Positions 1-21,600 of a DNA stretch of 64,000 nt are shown here, piece after piece (the first letter of the stretch is position 1; the number at the start of each line of letters is the position of its first letter). The notes beneath the pieces are model-generated. The model was not told the DNA's origin and searched no databases. It saw only the letters and a program-made list of their open reading frames with translations. This DNA comes from Mycteria americana (taxonomy: Eukaryota > Chordata > Aves > Ciconiiformes > Ciconiidae): NCBI RefSeq assembly GCF_035582795.1, contig NC_134370.1, positions 37,869,501 to 37,933,500 of the forward strand, in the 5' to 3' direction. Position numbers and translations under genes: made by a program.

Positions 1-6949
<6,949 letters not shown>

Positions 6950-7661
6950 ACTCCACAATCCCGGCCCCGATTCTGTCTTGTGAGCACTTTCTCATAAAGC
7001 AGCGACTGCATAGTCAGAACTGGTAAAAACCCAGAACTCACTGCTTTATCGGGGAAAAAAAAAAATACAACTAATGACATAAAAATAGGATACAAGATAG
7101 AATGTGTGCTGTTAATAATATCTCCTGTTTCTGGACCCCAATCTGCATGTTTCTTATTCACCTTGTTGGTACCTTCCCCATCTGTAGGTCATGGAAAAAT
7201 CAGTCTATAATTTCTGCAGCTGTCAAAAACCAGTTGTTGTCTGAGACGAAATTGCCCCCAAGTGATGTGCGTTGAGAGCTACCATTGCATCGTACCAAAT
7301 GTGTTCTATGCAGCATCCCTGTTAAGCGCACCACCAGCACACTGACCACCAGACCTGGGTGTTGATGCTTTTAAGTGAAGGGGAAGCAACAGTTCCCTCC
7401 TGCATATCTACCTGCTGTTGTTTCGTATAAAGCGATTGTGAAAACATTATGGTGTGTCAGCACTGTGCACGCACGTAACTCTATAGTGGGACTTGACGAT
7501 GCGACTTACTTGCTTCCTTGATGCCTGTTTTGTCATGGTAAAAGTAAACGCCCTTGTCCCACAGATCTGGCTCCACTGGTATTTCCCATTGCTTCTGTGA
7601 ATAGTGTTGTGTTACTGGGCGAAATCTGTCACGTTTCGGCAAGAAATCCCTAAAGAATAAA
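6950..7661 (+). terminator. HK1: HK1 3'UTR with probable poly(A) signal
   Basis: The first canonical AATAAA after the stop is at 7656-7661, about 700 bp downstream. The cleavage site is inferred, and a later site cannot be excluded (an ATTAAA lies near 8603). Confidence 0.5.
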
Positions 7662-10600
7662 ACAAAACGGTTGGTGATTGGGGTAATCCAAATCTCCAGA
7701 CCTGGGAAATCGGTAGATTTATGGTCCCTAGGCAGGCTGTGCTGTATTCTTCTGTTTAAGAGTTCTTATTAAAAATATTTTCTGTCTCTTGTTAGTCTAT
7801 ATCAAGGCACTTCAGGTGCCCCTCTACCGAATCTGCAGATAGACAGTGTCACTGGGATGTGTATACTTCTGTCTCTCGCCTTAAATAGGTATTTGCTTCC
7901 ACACAAAGCTTTAATCTTTAATACTGTTAAGCAGCCACTCAAAACACAAACACTCAGCTAGAGTTAGTGATCAGAAAGGAATATGAGGGTTTGATTTTGA
8001 TCTTGCCTTTGAGGACCCGGGTGCATAAACTAAACAAATCACAAAGCCAGAATCAGACCCAGCTTATTCCAAGGACTAAAGCAACAACAAAGATCATATA
8101 CACTTGGTGTATTCTGTCCTCTGTCGAGCCGATGCCATTATTATATTTACATACCAGTTGCATTACTTAAATTGAGAAGCAGTTAGGAAGGCAAATGTTG
8201 AACAACATTTGCAAGTCACGCCACTTTCTGCAAGGGAGACCACGCAGTAGTCCTTAATTCCCGCTCTTCTACCAAAAATGAATTTCAGATGTCTGCATGG
8301 TTTTTCCCTGCTGCCTTTTCCTGCAGAAAGCAGATGGAAATTCGCAGGCTATTCCTCTTTGTCCTCGTTCCACTCCCCTAAGATTTGGATTGCCCTACCT
8401 ATTGATAACATTTCAATATGCATTATGGTGCACTGTGAGTGAATGTTGTAAAGTAACACGTGAGTCACAAACAGTCATTGCAGCTTTAAGTGTGTGTCTA
8501 CCTGAAAAATTGCATGCCTAACTGGTTTTGCAAAGGTAGAGAGTCTTTTTACTTTGCACACTAGTAGCTCCGATACTAGTGTTACGTGATACTTGTGAAA
8601 ATATTAAACTTTTTTGATGTGCGTTAACTGGTGTTTAGTGGTTCTTTCTGGAAGAGGTGCTGTTGGCTGGTGGCTTAGTGCTTTGGGAAGAGCTATTGTG
8701 TAGGGAGAGCTGCAACCTAATCCCAGTGGTGCCTGCGTTTTGTGTGTGTGTTTTTATTCCCGGGCATTCAGGGTCAGATTCAAACAGGGTGGATTTCACC
8801 CAGGTCCCCATGCCTCGTGTTTCCTAACGTAGTTCAGCAGAGAGACAGAGCTGACAACGCCCAAATCTTAGGGCGCATGTAGTTTGTCTGGGTGCATCTC
8901 ATGCAGGGGGATCTGCAGTGCAGGAAAACCTCAGCCCACTGCATCAAAGCTAATGAGATTATATTAGGCTTTGCCAGACACACAGTGATGGATACATTAC
9001 AGTCGCTGTGTCCCCACAGAAGTCTGATGCACGTCAGAGTCCGTAACCTCCCTGTGTGCGTAGGGTTAACATTTGCAGAATCACAGTGTCAGGTGCTCAT
9101 ACACCGCTGGTTTGCACATCCTGTGTTGGAGTTGTGTATGAAAGCCCCTTTTGCATACACTAAAGTTGTGCTTCTCCAATAACCCATCTTATGTTAGAGC
9201 TTGAATAGTCTCTGACACCCTTGATGTGCAGCTATGACCCCAAATAGGAGACAGAAGAAGGTGAGAAAGTTTTTGGGCACAGGGGACACATTGCATTTTA
9301 ATAGCTTGAAGATTTGCAAATCTTATGCCTGCTGTCGGCAGTGCTGTAGGGGTGGTGTGAGCCGTGCCTGGGGACCTGGGTTTGGAGCGCTTCAGCATCT
9401 GAGGGCTAGGCTCAGTGCAGGATAGAGGATGAATGAGAAGTGGAAGTTAAACTTGGTCTCAGGGTGACTGTGAATTTTGGAGATGCTGGCATAGGTCGTT
9501 TTGTTTATTGGATCCAGCTAATAACAAATAAGGAGTGAGTTTGTGTTTCTAACAGCGCAACTTTTCCTACTGTGGACCATAGGTGATGTACTCGATAAGA
9601 CATGGCAGTTCTTTTCCAAAGGGAGACCTGGTGGGATTTCCATTTCCAGACTTACTTCTTACCCCTAGGAAACTGTTCCAAGTGAATCACAAGCTATAAC
9701 TGTCCGAAGAAATGTCTCCAATGTTATCCAAGCAATGACTGAGATGTCTTACTTAAAGCTTTTAGGCTTGGTGAATAAAATCATAGTCCTCTTAATTGTT
9801 AAGCTGTAATTACTGCAATATGAACACAAAAATCTTATATTTCCTGGGGAAAAGACCATTTGCATACCACTGTTGTAATGTCATCCACTCCTTATTCCTC
9901 TGGGGTTCTCTCAGAAGCCTTTTGAATGGGTTTTAAAACAAGCAGACTTTGTTTTGTTTTGTTTTCTTAAGAAAATAGCAGAAGGCAAAATAAAGTGTTT
10001 CTGAACTTCTGAACCCCGTTCTGTGCTTTTTGTTCGTTCCTTTGCCATAAAAATGAGATTCTTCAGATGTTTTTCTTTACTGACTGCAGGGACTCCATTG
10101 CTGCTTAGAGCACGAGTAACTGTGCAGAGGAGGGATTTATTGCTGACCTGGAGGTGTTTTACTGCTGCGTGGTATTTAATCACGTCTATATTTATATGAA
10201 GAATTGCGTATATTTACGATGGAGCATTGTGTTCCTGTTACCTCATATATCACAGGAGATAATGTAGTCTGCCTGGGCATGCCTTTTCTTCCAGTATCTA
10301 AGGAGGCTCAGTGTCTCTGCTTTCTTAGCTGTTGCTGTTTCTAGCAGAGAAACATCTCAGGATCTGCAGTGTGAGTCCTTCAGGGCACGGGGAGTTTCAC
10401 TTGCAACCTGAAGAAATCATCCTCTGCTTTCTGCACCCGAACAAGAGAGAGATCCCATGAGATGTCAGAAAATATCGGTGCCTGTCAGGGACTGCACAGG
10501 GGAGACAGTGCCAGCACGTGTGTGACACCTGGGCATCTGGAACAGGCTCTGGCTGGCTGTTAAGGTGTGATGGACGATGGAGGGGAAGATGGGATGCTCA

Positions 10601-12482
10601 AGATAGGCCTGTTTGGTCTAAAAACATCCGCATTAGAAAGCTGCAGGGTTTAAAGGCCTTACAATCACATCGGCTAGGCATGGGAGAGGTACAGCTTATG
10701 TATATGAAATAATGAACTCTGTGTGTAGGTGTCCTTCAGTTCCTCAGAGCAAGAGTCTTTGCAACCTCCAGTCTGATCCCAGAGATGGGTGCCTTGCAGA
10801 CCGTCCCTCCCAAATTGTTTTGAATCCCTTCAGAAGAAAGACTTGGTGGTGGCTGTCTGTAAATGCCTCTTACCGCTCTCCCTCTGCCCTGCACGCACCC
10901 CAGTGGTGCAGTCTCAGGAAGAGAAGGCTGGCCGGTTAAGGGGGCTGGACAGATAACATCTAGACTAGAAACTACCTGCTGGAATGATTTAGGATAATGA
11001 ACTTTTTAAGAAGGGCATACAGCTCTCTGCTCTGTTGTCCCATTAGCGATACAAGTTTGTTGGGCCTCTGTATAACATAATTGCTCCCCACAGCAGCCAG
11101 GGAGGTGAATAAGATTAAGTGGAGAAGGAAGATGTGTTTGCTGGTTCCTGTATTGAAATAGACTTGGGAAAATCATATCCCCGAGTACTCTTTCAGTTCA
11201 AGCCATGAATCTTTTCTCTGTATTTACTGCAGAAGTCAAGCCTGGCAACACTTTGTAGTTTTGCTTTCACAGAGCAAAGAGGAGTATTTTAAATAACTGG
11301 ATCTTGTCGACATTGTAGGAGCTTTTGGTATGCTAAGGTATGGCTCTGATATATACAAACCTGTCATGAAAGGTGAAGATATTGTGAGGTGCTACTTATC
11401 GCACCAGTATTAAATGCTGTATTACTTTATATATAATTATATTTCAGCTTCTCCTGTTTTGCATGCCTGCACATAATGCCTCAGGCTTTGAAAATGACAT
11501 ATTTCAGCCTTTATTTTCACATCTGGGAAGAGAAGAACAGTGATGATAAAAATGGGGTAAGTCTGGAAAGGGAAGATGAAGGGACTATCTGGGAAAAGAT
11601 AGCGATGGGTCGGACTGCGGTTAGGACTAAGAGGAGGTAAAGGAGGTGGATTCAGACTGGATCTGTGAGCCCTGACCAAGCCAGGGAGCATCCCACACCT
11701 GGCTACTGGCTCTTCAGAGAGCCTTGCTCTCCAAATTAGGCACCACAGTTGACTATGTGAAGTTGGAGGAATCACTTGGGCACAGTTTAATAGGAAAAAT
11801 GATACTGTATTTTGGTACAAGGTTATACAAATCCATGCAATGACAGCATCTTAAGGAACTGTTTCTCGCTTTTAACTGATGAGAGATGGTGCTGGTGAAA
11901 TTGCAGGCATGAAAATCCCAGATTTCAGAAAATTTTCAGGGCAGGCTTTTCAGTCTGAATGTGTTAATATTTGCCTTTGTCATAAACAAACTTTGCTCCA
12001 CAGTCTCGTCTGCCTTGGGGCCGCTGAGCCATGGGACTTAGCTGCTCATGCAGCCCCGAGGGTCCATCCAAACTGGGCCAGATGTGCTCCAGCCTTTCTG
12101 TTCCATTATCTCTTTTCCAGAGGTAAGTGTCTTGGTGGAACAGAAAGCAGGAGATCGCTATCTGGAAGAGAATAATTGATATTCTACTGATTGGCGCTGC
12201 CTCAGGTCTGCTTCGCTGCTTTTTTGACTTCATGGGCAAAATCCCTCTGTTCTGTATTGTGGTTGTTGGTGTCAGGGAGGGCTGAACTTGCATCCATAGC
12301 TGGGTGATATTTGGACCCAAATGGATGTAAGTATTATCAGCAGACTGCTTTCAATGCTGATGGCATCTGAAAAAGTCCCATAGGAAAGGGTTGCTCTAGA
12401 TAAAAAGGCCTGCTTCAGGCTTCTACAAATTTGCTGCCTTGAAATGGTGTATTAGGATAGAGCCAGAACCGGGAGTAGAAAA
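7662..12482. other. Spacer between convergent HK1 and TACR2
   Basis: About 4.8 kb of unique-looking DNA with no supported coding exon, RNA gene or clear transposon. The lower part should include the TACR2 3'UTR read on the minus strand. Candidate minus-strand poly(A) signals are ATTAAA at 11786-11791 and AATAAA at 11510-11515, neither certain. Confidence 0.7.
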
Positions 12483-12675
12483 TCAAAGCGTTAGCTGAGC
12501 GAGGGTAAATGATGTCTTCTCTTTCTCATTCAGTTGGGTTTCTGTGTTGAAACTTGTCCTTGACTTCCTGTGGGTCATCTGGTAAAGAGATGGGGACGTA
12601 AGCTTAAGTTTGTCTTTCTCAGTTGCTTTTACACACGGACACCACCGGAAGGCTAATTTGAAGCCAGAACGAAAC
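12483..12675 (-). CDS. TACR2: TACR2 exon 5 (C-terminal tail)
   Basis: Starts after atttacag with [20 protein letters not shown] and ends [12 protein letters not shown] at 12485-12483. The proximal part matches the human tail; the distal part is short, Ser/Thr-rich and divergent. Confidence 0.93.
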
Positions 12676-15600
12676 CTGTAAATGTAAGAAAAGAAATTAA
12701 ATGGTGAAATGATCTTTTTGACTGCACAGAGAAAGAACAAATGCATGACTTAGTTCTACCTCTGAATGACCATGGAAATAAAAAGTTTCTATTGAAATCA
12801 AAGGAGCAAGGTGAAGAGCTAAACATATAAAACCATGAAGGGAAGAGCAATAAGAGTTTATGATCAGATTTCCTTATATTTTAAGTAAATATGTAAGATC
12901 GGTCAAATGGCAGGATGTTCAACGTGCTCAGTAGATGGTGCTGACCATGCTGATAACAGCATTTGTGAGAAGCAGAGCATCTGAGGAAAATACGTGTTTT
13001 TACCCACTGGAAACTTTTTTAAAAACCATGAATAATTAAATGAGGAAGCTGTCTGCTTTCTGAGAGAGGAGGAGGATATGTTTGGGTGTTTTACGTTAAA
13101 TGCAGATTGTCTGAATGGGCTGCAAAACTGCCTTCTTTTGCGAGCTTGCAGGCAGGATGCTGTTTGACATGCTCTGAAGGAGTGAGCCTCCTAGCATGGC
13201 TCTGGAGTTGGGCATTTTGCTGGTGGAGTCCCAGTGAAACTGCACTGGAGGTGCTGGAGGAGGTGTGCCGATAACCATTTCTTACCCTTAAAGCTCACTG
13301 CGCGTGCAGCTGGGGTGAAAAGAGATGTGGGTTAGGGAGAGGTCTGGCAGTGGGATGAGCAGGCAGGAATTGGCATGGAGACCCACCCCACAGGGCAGCC
13401 AGAGCAGCTCCCCAAGCCCAGCGTCCCGCCGCGCCAGCGTCCCACTGCACCAGCGTCCCGAGAGCAGCCCGTTCTCAGCGCAGAGCAAGAGAGACATCTC
13501 TTGGCACGACGAGGTTGTGCTCTCCCAGCTGCTTGCTCATGGCTGTGTGCCCGGACGGCAGTCTTGGCGGGTCGCCCATGGGCTGCTCCTACTCGCCCAT
13601 GGGCTGCTCCTACTCCCCATGAGCCCTGCGCCTGCATGGGGGGCTCAGGGCTGTGCTGGGGGGTGGTGACACAGGAGGAGCGGGTGGTTAAGCCAGCCTG
13701 GCGTTAGGTCAGCAGATGCACTGCAGGGATTACAGAGTCCTCCCTCCTTCCTTGGAAATAAGGTAGTCTGCGTGTGGACACTGATGCAGATGTGGCTGCG
13801 CTGATCATGCACCTGCTGCCTGTGCTTTATTCGGAGGCAGAAAATCTTAACGGTTGAGTTAAAAATCTCACTCGCACAGTGTGGCTAATCTCACGTTGTT
13901 AGCAGAGTAGAAATTAACTTGTCTACCCAGCCTATGGACTGCAGTTGAAAATCACAGTTGTTCCCACCTCCAGAGATTCATGCTTTTTCAGATTGAGATT
14001 TTCATTTTCTCTGCGCACACACGTGCACGCTACTCACCTTTGGTTAAGACAGCAGTATATGATGGGGTTGTACATCGTTGAACTCATGGCAAGGAGAAAG
14101 ATTGCGAGATAAACCTGCTGAATGTACTTCTGCTGGTAGATGTCTTCCTTGAAGCTCCCCAGGATGAAGTACATGTGATAGGGCAGCCAGCAGACAGCAA
14201 AAATGATCACAACTACCACCATGGTCTTCACAAACTAGAAAAACAAAACCAGTGGGTTATTCCTGGGCCTGGTTTATCCTGCGATGTGCAGATTCACTGG
14301 ACACTGGGCTGTACTCTCTAAGGACTGCTGGGAACTGGCCCACTGCCTACCAACGTGAGCCTTTCCTCCTTGGAGGCTGGCTGGTGCATGGAGGTCACCA
14401 TTATTTTCATACTTGCTGGGTGATGTCCTTTACCCCCGGCCCAAAATATTTTGTCAACGTTTCATGCCCAGTCCCACTAGATTTTGTATCAAATGCAAGC
14501 TCCATTTTGGAATTGGAGCCAGCAGGGCTGGTGTGCTGAGGGTAATTATTTTTAAGTTTCACTTCTGACCTTTTTTTTGGCATTAACTTGGTGTTCGTAG
14601 CAGACTCTGTTAAGGTGGTTGCCTGGAACCGCACTGCTCCACAGAGTAATTCCTATAATGCTGTATGCAACAAACATGACCATTAAAGGCAGTAAATAAA
14701 TCAACACGATCACTGCAATGTGGTACCTGAAAAAGAAGAACAAGCACATTTTCATAGTCAGTATGTCTCTTGAGGGGCTTTTTCAGAAATTGTCTTTTGA
14801 ACATGTATGACTGGCTCCCATTAACTTCAACCCCAAAGCATAAAGAAGCAGAAATTTTGCCTACAAACATCATTACAGGGACTTGTATAAATAGCAAAAG
14901 TTCGTCTCTCTTGTGTTGTGATGATTAGTCCGTGGACTGGATTCACTGCTCTTTCAAGACGGAGTAATATCATTTATCTTTTATCGGAGGGTTACAGTCC
15001 ATGGGCACCTGCCCTGAACTTTGCTATCCCACTGCAGTCAGGAAAGACAGACGTCTAAGACTTGTGGCTGTAAAAATACGAACCTTTAAATCGCAGATAC
15101 GGAAAAGGAATACGTCAAAAACTGCAGAGTAACTTGATGAATGCAATAGTGTCAACAGCTTAGTTCAGCAACAACGAAAAAACCTGGATCAGGGACTTCA
15201 AAATGTAGCTGGCTGCTAACAGGGTGCACAAACTTGGCAGGGAAGATGCTGCAAATAGCAAGGAAGGAATATTGCCTGCTTATAGCATGCGGAAAGTGAG
15301 TGGCAGTCGTTGCTGTATTTGTGTCGCTGGCTGTTTTTATTTGTGAGTGCACGCACAATTATATATCACCACCAGGCTACTCGGTTACTGCTCTAGCTGA
15401 AAGTGCTGGCATCTCCTTTGGCTGTATTTTAGCTCGGCCCTTCCTAGCTTTCTGTGTTACCCCACAAGCTTCTGCTGGTCCCCTCATGCTGGGGTTTGAT
15501 TATTTTAAGCAACCACTATTTATGGGGAGGGAACAACCTGCTCACTCGGTTAGAGCAGCTGTCAAATTAACATAAACAGTGTAAAAACTAGGATTAGGCA

Positions 15601-18600
15601 GGAGGGCTCTGGCACATGCTGCTGGCAATGACCGCAAAAGGCTGGGTGCAAATGGTCTTTCTCAGTATGACAACGCTCTGGAGTTACTCGCCACATTAGC
15701 AAGCGGGGTCAACTGCTTTGCAGAGCGCTGCTGAAATTGGTGTTGGGGTGCTCGGTGGTGTTTGCTCCTTGGGGCGGTGGCAAATACCAGAACGGCGGCT
15801 GCGTATAGAAAAACGTTGCATTTGCGGAGTGTGGCAAGTTTATCGCTGCCTGTTTTCCACCCTTCCCAAGTCTCCTCAGAGTGGTACTTCTTTTGAAGGT
15901 CTAATACTGTGTGTGGAGCGCAGCGGAAATGCAAAGCCCTATTAGAGTTCCTATTCTAGGAGGAGGAGGAGGAGGAGAGGATGGGAGCCCAAGCTTCAGC
16001 GTGTGGCAAAAAGAAACTTTTTAGTCTTTTAGATTTGCTACTTTGATGCAAAATTAACCTGTCACCAGAAAAAGATCGTCTGTGGTTAAGGTTCTTTATT
16101 TTGGTTAAACTTCTACAAATTTAGTTCCTTCATATCCAAGATTTCTGAGGCACTGGCAGTCACAGTAGGGCATTGTTTGGGGTTTTTTTGAACTTGTTTC
16201 TGTCATAATTATAAAAATGTTTCCTGCAGAAAAGGATTTTCCTTTGTTCTGAAGTCTAGGAATCTTGAAAGCTGGTTTTAATCGACTAAGAAGGGTCAAG
16301 AGAAGAACCTGTTTCTCAATTTCTTTGGTTTTTTTTCTTTGGGTTTCTTAGTATTTCTTTTTCTCAGTATTTGGACTAGCACATGAATGGCTGCACGTGG
16401 CTTTTTCTCCCTGGTCTGTATTGTAGGAGTTTGTCCTGACAGATCCATCACTCAAGATGATTCCTGGGGAGCGCCGCTTCCGACTTCCTTTCTAGGAGAG
16501 CTACTGAAACCTGCAAATCTTAGGCTGTTCAGGCAGAGCGAGGTAGTGAATGACGTGATTTATTGTGTTCGGGAGCTGCTGCTCTTCAGCTGGGGATCCC
16601 AGAAGGAACCTGCCCTGTTATTTGCTGCATTCAGGACCAACCTTTCCAGCCCGCAGAGATTTCATTGGCATGCTGGGAAACACTTGTTTCAATTCTTCCC
16701 GAACAGTAGATGCGGGAGAAATAAACCTCACGCTTTTCATCCGAACGAAATAGTCATCAGTGACTTATATATAAGTGATTATCTACTATCCTTCCTTCTC
16801 AATCGACAGGAGGCTGGCATACTGTGTTCCCCAGCATGTGCCAAGGGCTACCAGCCAAGGAGCCCCGGGAGGAACATCACCCAGCACGATCTGAGCCTGA
16901 TTTTACTCTTGCTCTTCTGTGACTCTGGAGACTGGGGACAACTGACCGCCAGTGGCTGAATATGCTGCAGCTCAGCCAAACTTACATGAAGCTCCTGGAA
17001 CTTGGCACATATTTAGTGTGGAAACCAGTTAGTTTGGTAATAACTAACCACAGGAGGCATCCAGCTGTCTGGCAGAGATGAAGACCGAGAAGGGAAAAAT
17101 GTCCCTGGTGCACGTAGCTGGGCAAAAGCGTTCACAGCGAAGAATGGACGTGGGGAGTTTAGCACTTGGTTTTGGTTTGAAAAATTGTTTCCATTTTGTT
17201 AATCAATTTGTTCCTTTTCAGCAGTTCTTCCATTACGACTTCATATAAATATGTTTTGTTTGATAAATTTCTCAAACTGCTCTGTGTGTCACGTGCTTTG
17301 AATAATGATTAATCACAGCAGATCCCCTAAACGTGGGGTATGGCTTGTTTCATCTGTCTGAACAATCTTGCTTTAAAGCAGGAGGAAATTGCTGTGAGAG
17401 TTAGGAGCTTTTGGGAGTGCAGATGTGTGCCCAGATAAGTCAGTCTATAAAACCTTAGAATGCTTGAAACATGCTCCTCTTTTTCCTCCCCCTACCCACA
17501 AAGAGCAGCATAATTTTTGGCTAATTATGTGGCTTCTCAGCATTAAAGATACCTGGTTTCTTCCTGCCTGATGGAGAGAGAAAATCCAAAATCTTGAAAC
17601 CAGTATTTATTGCTTGTTTAGAGACTTTTCGTGCTGGTTTCTCTTAAATCCACCGAGCCCTGTATCTAGGGTTTCTAGATCTTATAACCACTTTTCAGAG
17701 CAGGGGAGGATGGCGCACCTCACTCTTCTTTACCCTGAGCCATGATCACCTGGCAGCTTTTTCCACAGCTGGCTTAAACTGAGCTTAGATGGGCTGCCCC
17801 AGACTATTCCCCTGCTGCGTGGTTCCCCCCACCCTCTCTCCCAGTACTGCCTCTGTAGCCAACAGTTTGGAGGTGAAATGGATTTCCTAGTGAACTTTTG
17901 CACGAATTGGGAGTTTTCTCGTTTCTCTTACGTGAGCTGGTGCTTGGATCCGACATCATCGGGCCACACGACGATGCATTTCGTCGTTCCGTTGTCCATC
18001 ATGATCTCGGCGTAGAAGCACTGCGGGAAGGCGAGCCCAAATGCCACCAGCCAGATTATCCCTATGATGACTCTGGTGCTTCCAGCAGAGAGCCTGGGCT
18101 TGAAGGGATGAATTATTGCCATGTACCTGCAAGAAAAATAGGTAATGCTTTTACAATTGCGTTGGTAAACTATACAACAAATATAGCAAGTGTAAAAACT
18201 CACCAGGGTGGTATAGTGGGCTTTATTTATAGAGACATTTTGATAGGTTCTAGGCTATAAATAATTACAAAGAGCTAAATCCTTTCTGAAGAGAATGATT
18301 GCAAGTCTTAGGGCAGAATATATTAAACCCACGTGGATGGATGCTTCTGGTGTGAGGAGGAAGCAGTCATCTATGCCTTCTGTATACGGTCTTCGCAAGT
18401 ATTCCCCTTACTTTGAATTTTGCTTTTTTTTCTCTTTTTATTTTTTTAAATTCATTTTTCAAATGCTTTATGTGTTTGGTCTGAAATTTTGTGCTGTGAA
18501 CTGTTCGTGTTAGTTTGGAGTTACGCACTGTTCAATACCATGCCCTTTTCTCCTTCCTCTACCAAAAAAACCCCCAAACACTCTGTTTCCCCCTAATTAT

Positions 18601-21600
18601 GTTGATCTCCTCTGACGCTCTGTATTATCACAGCAGCTGACTGGGGTCTCGAGTATCCTTTACCCCCTGAGTTTTTCCCCACTGATTTTTAGCCGTGGAA
18701 AACTCCCATGTGCCATCCACCTCTGCCTGTAAATGCTCGAGCACTTGTGCTTGTGGTGGAAGGGGCAGGCTGACCCTTTCATCCCACACCTGCTCAGAGC
18801 CCTCATGGCACATTTGAATATTAGATTACTTGCAAGCCCGGAGTGCTCTCTGGTTTTAAGTTCCCTGTGTAGAAACGCATGGCATCATAATGAGTACATA
18901 ATCAATTATGCATTTCTTGTCATGCTTTCTCTACTCTTTGTCACGGTTGTTACAAAGGCAAAATAGAGTGGAAAATGCCAATTGCCTCCTGGTTTTCATA
19001 GCTAAAATCTGACAAACTCTGTGCTGTCTCTTGGCCAGGCTGTTGGGAGGGAGCTCTGCCCGGCTGCTGCTGCAGGACAGAGGGCGGCTGCACGGACAGA
19101 CGGCACAGGGAGTAAGCCAGAGCTGCACGGCAGCAGAGCCTTATTTAGCTATAAAATTTTCATGTCACCTTGCTTTTCTTTAGCTTGTTATAGGCAGTAT
19201 TATACAATGCTGGAATCTGCTCAGGGAGGAATCAAGTGGCAAATATTCTCCAGAATATTTGCACACAAAAGTGCCCAAATCCACGCTCTGTGGCTCTCGG
19301 TGAATGTCCTGGGGTATAAACGATGCCACCCGCTGTGCTGCCGAAGCAGCCTGACGCAGCAGCCCGTGTTGCAGATACCGAAGGTGTACAGGGCTGCTGG
19401 GTGGAGGCTTTCCCACTCAGCCAGGGGTGCACCCTCGAGGTGAGCTGCGCTTTTAAGCAAGCTCCTGCAAGTTGGGAGATTTACCAAATCTGCCGAGATC
19501 TCCTGGCTGCTTTTGCTGTGTGGCAGGGCTGCCTTTGCCCCCTGCTGCTTGTGCTCCCTGTGCCCTCTCTCCGTGCCCTGCTCCCTGAGGTGTCCCAGGA
19601 TGCTGGGATCACGCTCCCGGCACCCTTCCTCCGGTCCTTGTCCGGCACAGACAAAACAAGCTGAATTTTGGACACTCTTGCACACTTTCCAAAGAGGGCC
19701 TAGGAGGCTTTGCTAACTGGAGTGTGAAACTTGATCTGATATATTACATTTCTGCCTGGAGCGCTGTGGGAAGTGTGCAGTGGAAACAGCTGCTCCGGTA
19801 CACAGAGCAGCTTGAAACGGGGAAACCGAGTGGTCCTAAACCCAATGGTGAGCAATACCAGCAGGGCCTTTTCCACGGGAGACAAAGATGACTTATAGAG
19901 CTGGCAATTCTTAGCCTCCTTCCTTACAATAAACCACTTCAAAAGACATTGTTTTATCGAAGTTAAACAACAGAGCCCAAGTGGACACAAGTTCTCATAA
20001 CAATAAATGGAAGCTGCGAGTTTCCAGGAGACAGTGTCAGGATCTATTTTAAGGCCGCTTAGCCTTAAAGAATAGCTAAATATGGTTTGCAGTGAGATGC
20101 CAAGTTTTCTTTCTGACCCGTGCCATGTGACTAAAGAGATTTTGGCTGTATAGGTGCTTTCACCAAAAGTCCCGAAGGAACGAGAGTAGGGAGACATGGG
20201 GACAGGCTGAAATGGATTTTTTTTTTTTTTTTTTAATAATATTCTTTGGCAGACCACACGTATAAAATAGCAGTTACCAACAACCCTTGATTTAAAGCCA
20301 GTAACAGCAAAAGAGTATTTGAGTCTAAAACTGAGCTGCCATTGCTTCTAAATAGGGAGATGCTTTCATCTGGACAACTGCAGGCTGATAAACACATCAC
20401 TCATCCCTGTGCTTGTTAGCGATCCTTCCAGCGACCGCAGGGGCCACTGCCCTGTACTGTGCCAGTTGCACGTCAAGCCGGGCCATATCCCCAGCTCCGG
20501 TGTGGGTTTCAGTGGGCGTTACGTGCACACGGGGCAAAGCCTTCTTTCTCCTGCTAGTTTGTTTATCTGGTTTGATTTGTCTGTTGATTGCTTCCTGAGG
20601 CTGGGTGTGCCGGGGTGAACTGAGCTGCGAGCAGGGGCGGGAGTTACGAAAGCGACCCCAATGACTCACGGAGCAATGCTTTTCGGGTGGCTCCAGAGGG
20701 ACGCTGGCTCCGCTCCCAAGGGAGCTGGAAGGGCCCTTCCTGGATACACGCACTTGGTAAGGAATGGAGGAAACCTGAAGGAAACTGCAAAGTCAACAGG
20801 AGGGCTCGATAAAGGGCCGCCAGGTATTTCTGGATGCCGGGTCCAGCTGCCCGGGAGAAGACCTTCGCCATGGGGTTGCGGCAGGGACGTAGGATGGAAA
20901 AGATAGAGATGTTCCCAGCACCAGGCAGAGAGTAGAAGAAACAGAGGGAAGACAGGAAGGATGGAGGGAAGGAGGGCAGAAAGCCAAGAAAAGGGAGCTT
21001 AACCTCCTCTACTTCTTTTACATGCCATTGCCATTAAGAGAGAAAATTCCCATGGACTTTTGGCCGCTTTCTAGTAAAAAGAAAAACAGCGTCACGCTAC
21101 TTAACAATGAGCTGTAAACACATTCAGAATCCACAAATTTAAGCTCAAGTAAAAGAAACTTGGCAGATGTAAGAGAGTACTATGAAAATACCAAATTACC
21201 TCAGAAGTCAAACAAAATCACTGTAATTACTTTCCTCCCGCTTGGAATAAGTAATTCTTGTGAACTATTGGAGCAGACTGCCATTTCTGATCCAATTCCC
21301 ATTATTTCTGGTGGTTTGCTGGACTCACGAGTGGGATTGTGGATGCTGGTACTTTTAGCATCCTGCAGCATATTCGTATTGCTCCAGCTCTCTCCAAATG
21401 AGAGGTCCTTCTCGTGGTTTAAAAAAAAGAAGTTTGCAGGAGGACTGGGAAACAATTTATGATCAGTAACATGGGAACAATAAAATACCAGCCACTTCCA
21501 CTCGCTACACATTCAGGTGTGATTCAGACCAGGGATAAGATAGAAGAGCCTTCCTTTCATGGCATAACTAGCATCTAACCCCATAGTTTATTTGCCTGGC

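Larger units (their letters stand above)
12676..14037 (-). other. TACR2 intron 4
   Basis: About 1.36 kb containing two neighbouring minisatellites (13418-13465 and about 13573-13618). No exon recognised. Confidence 0.8.
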
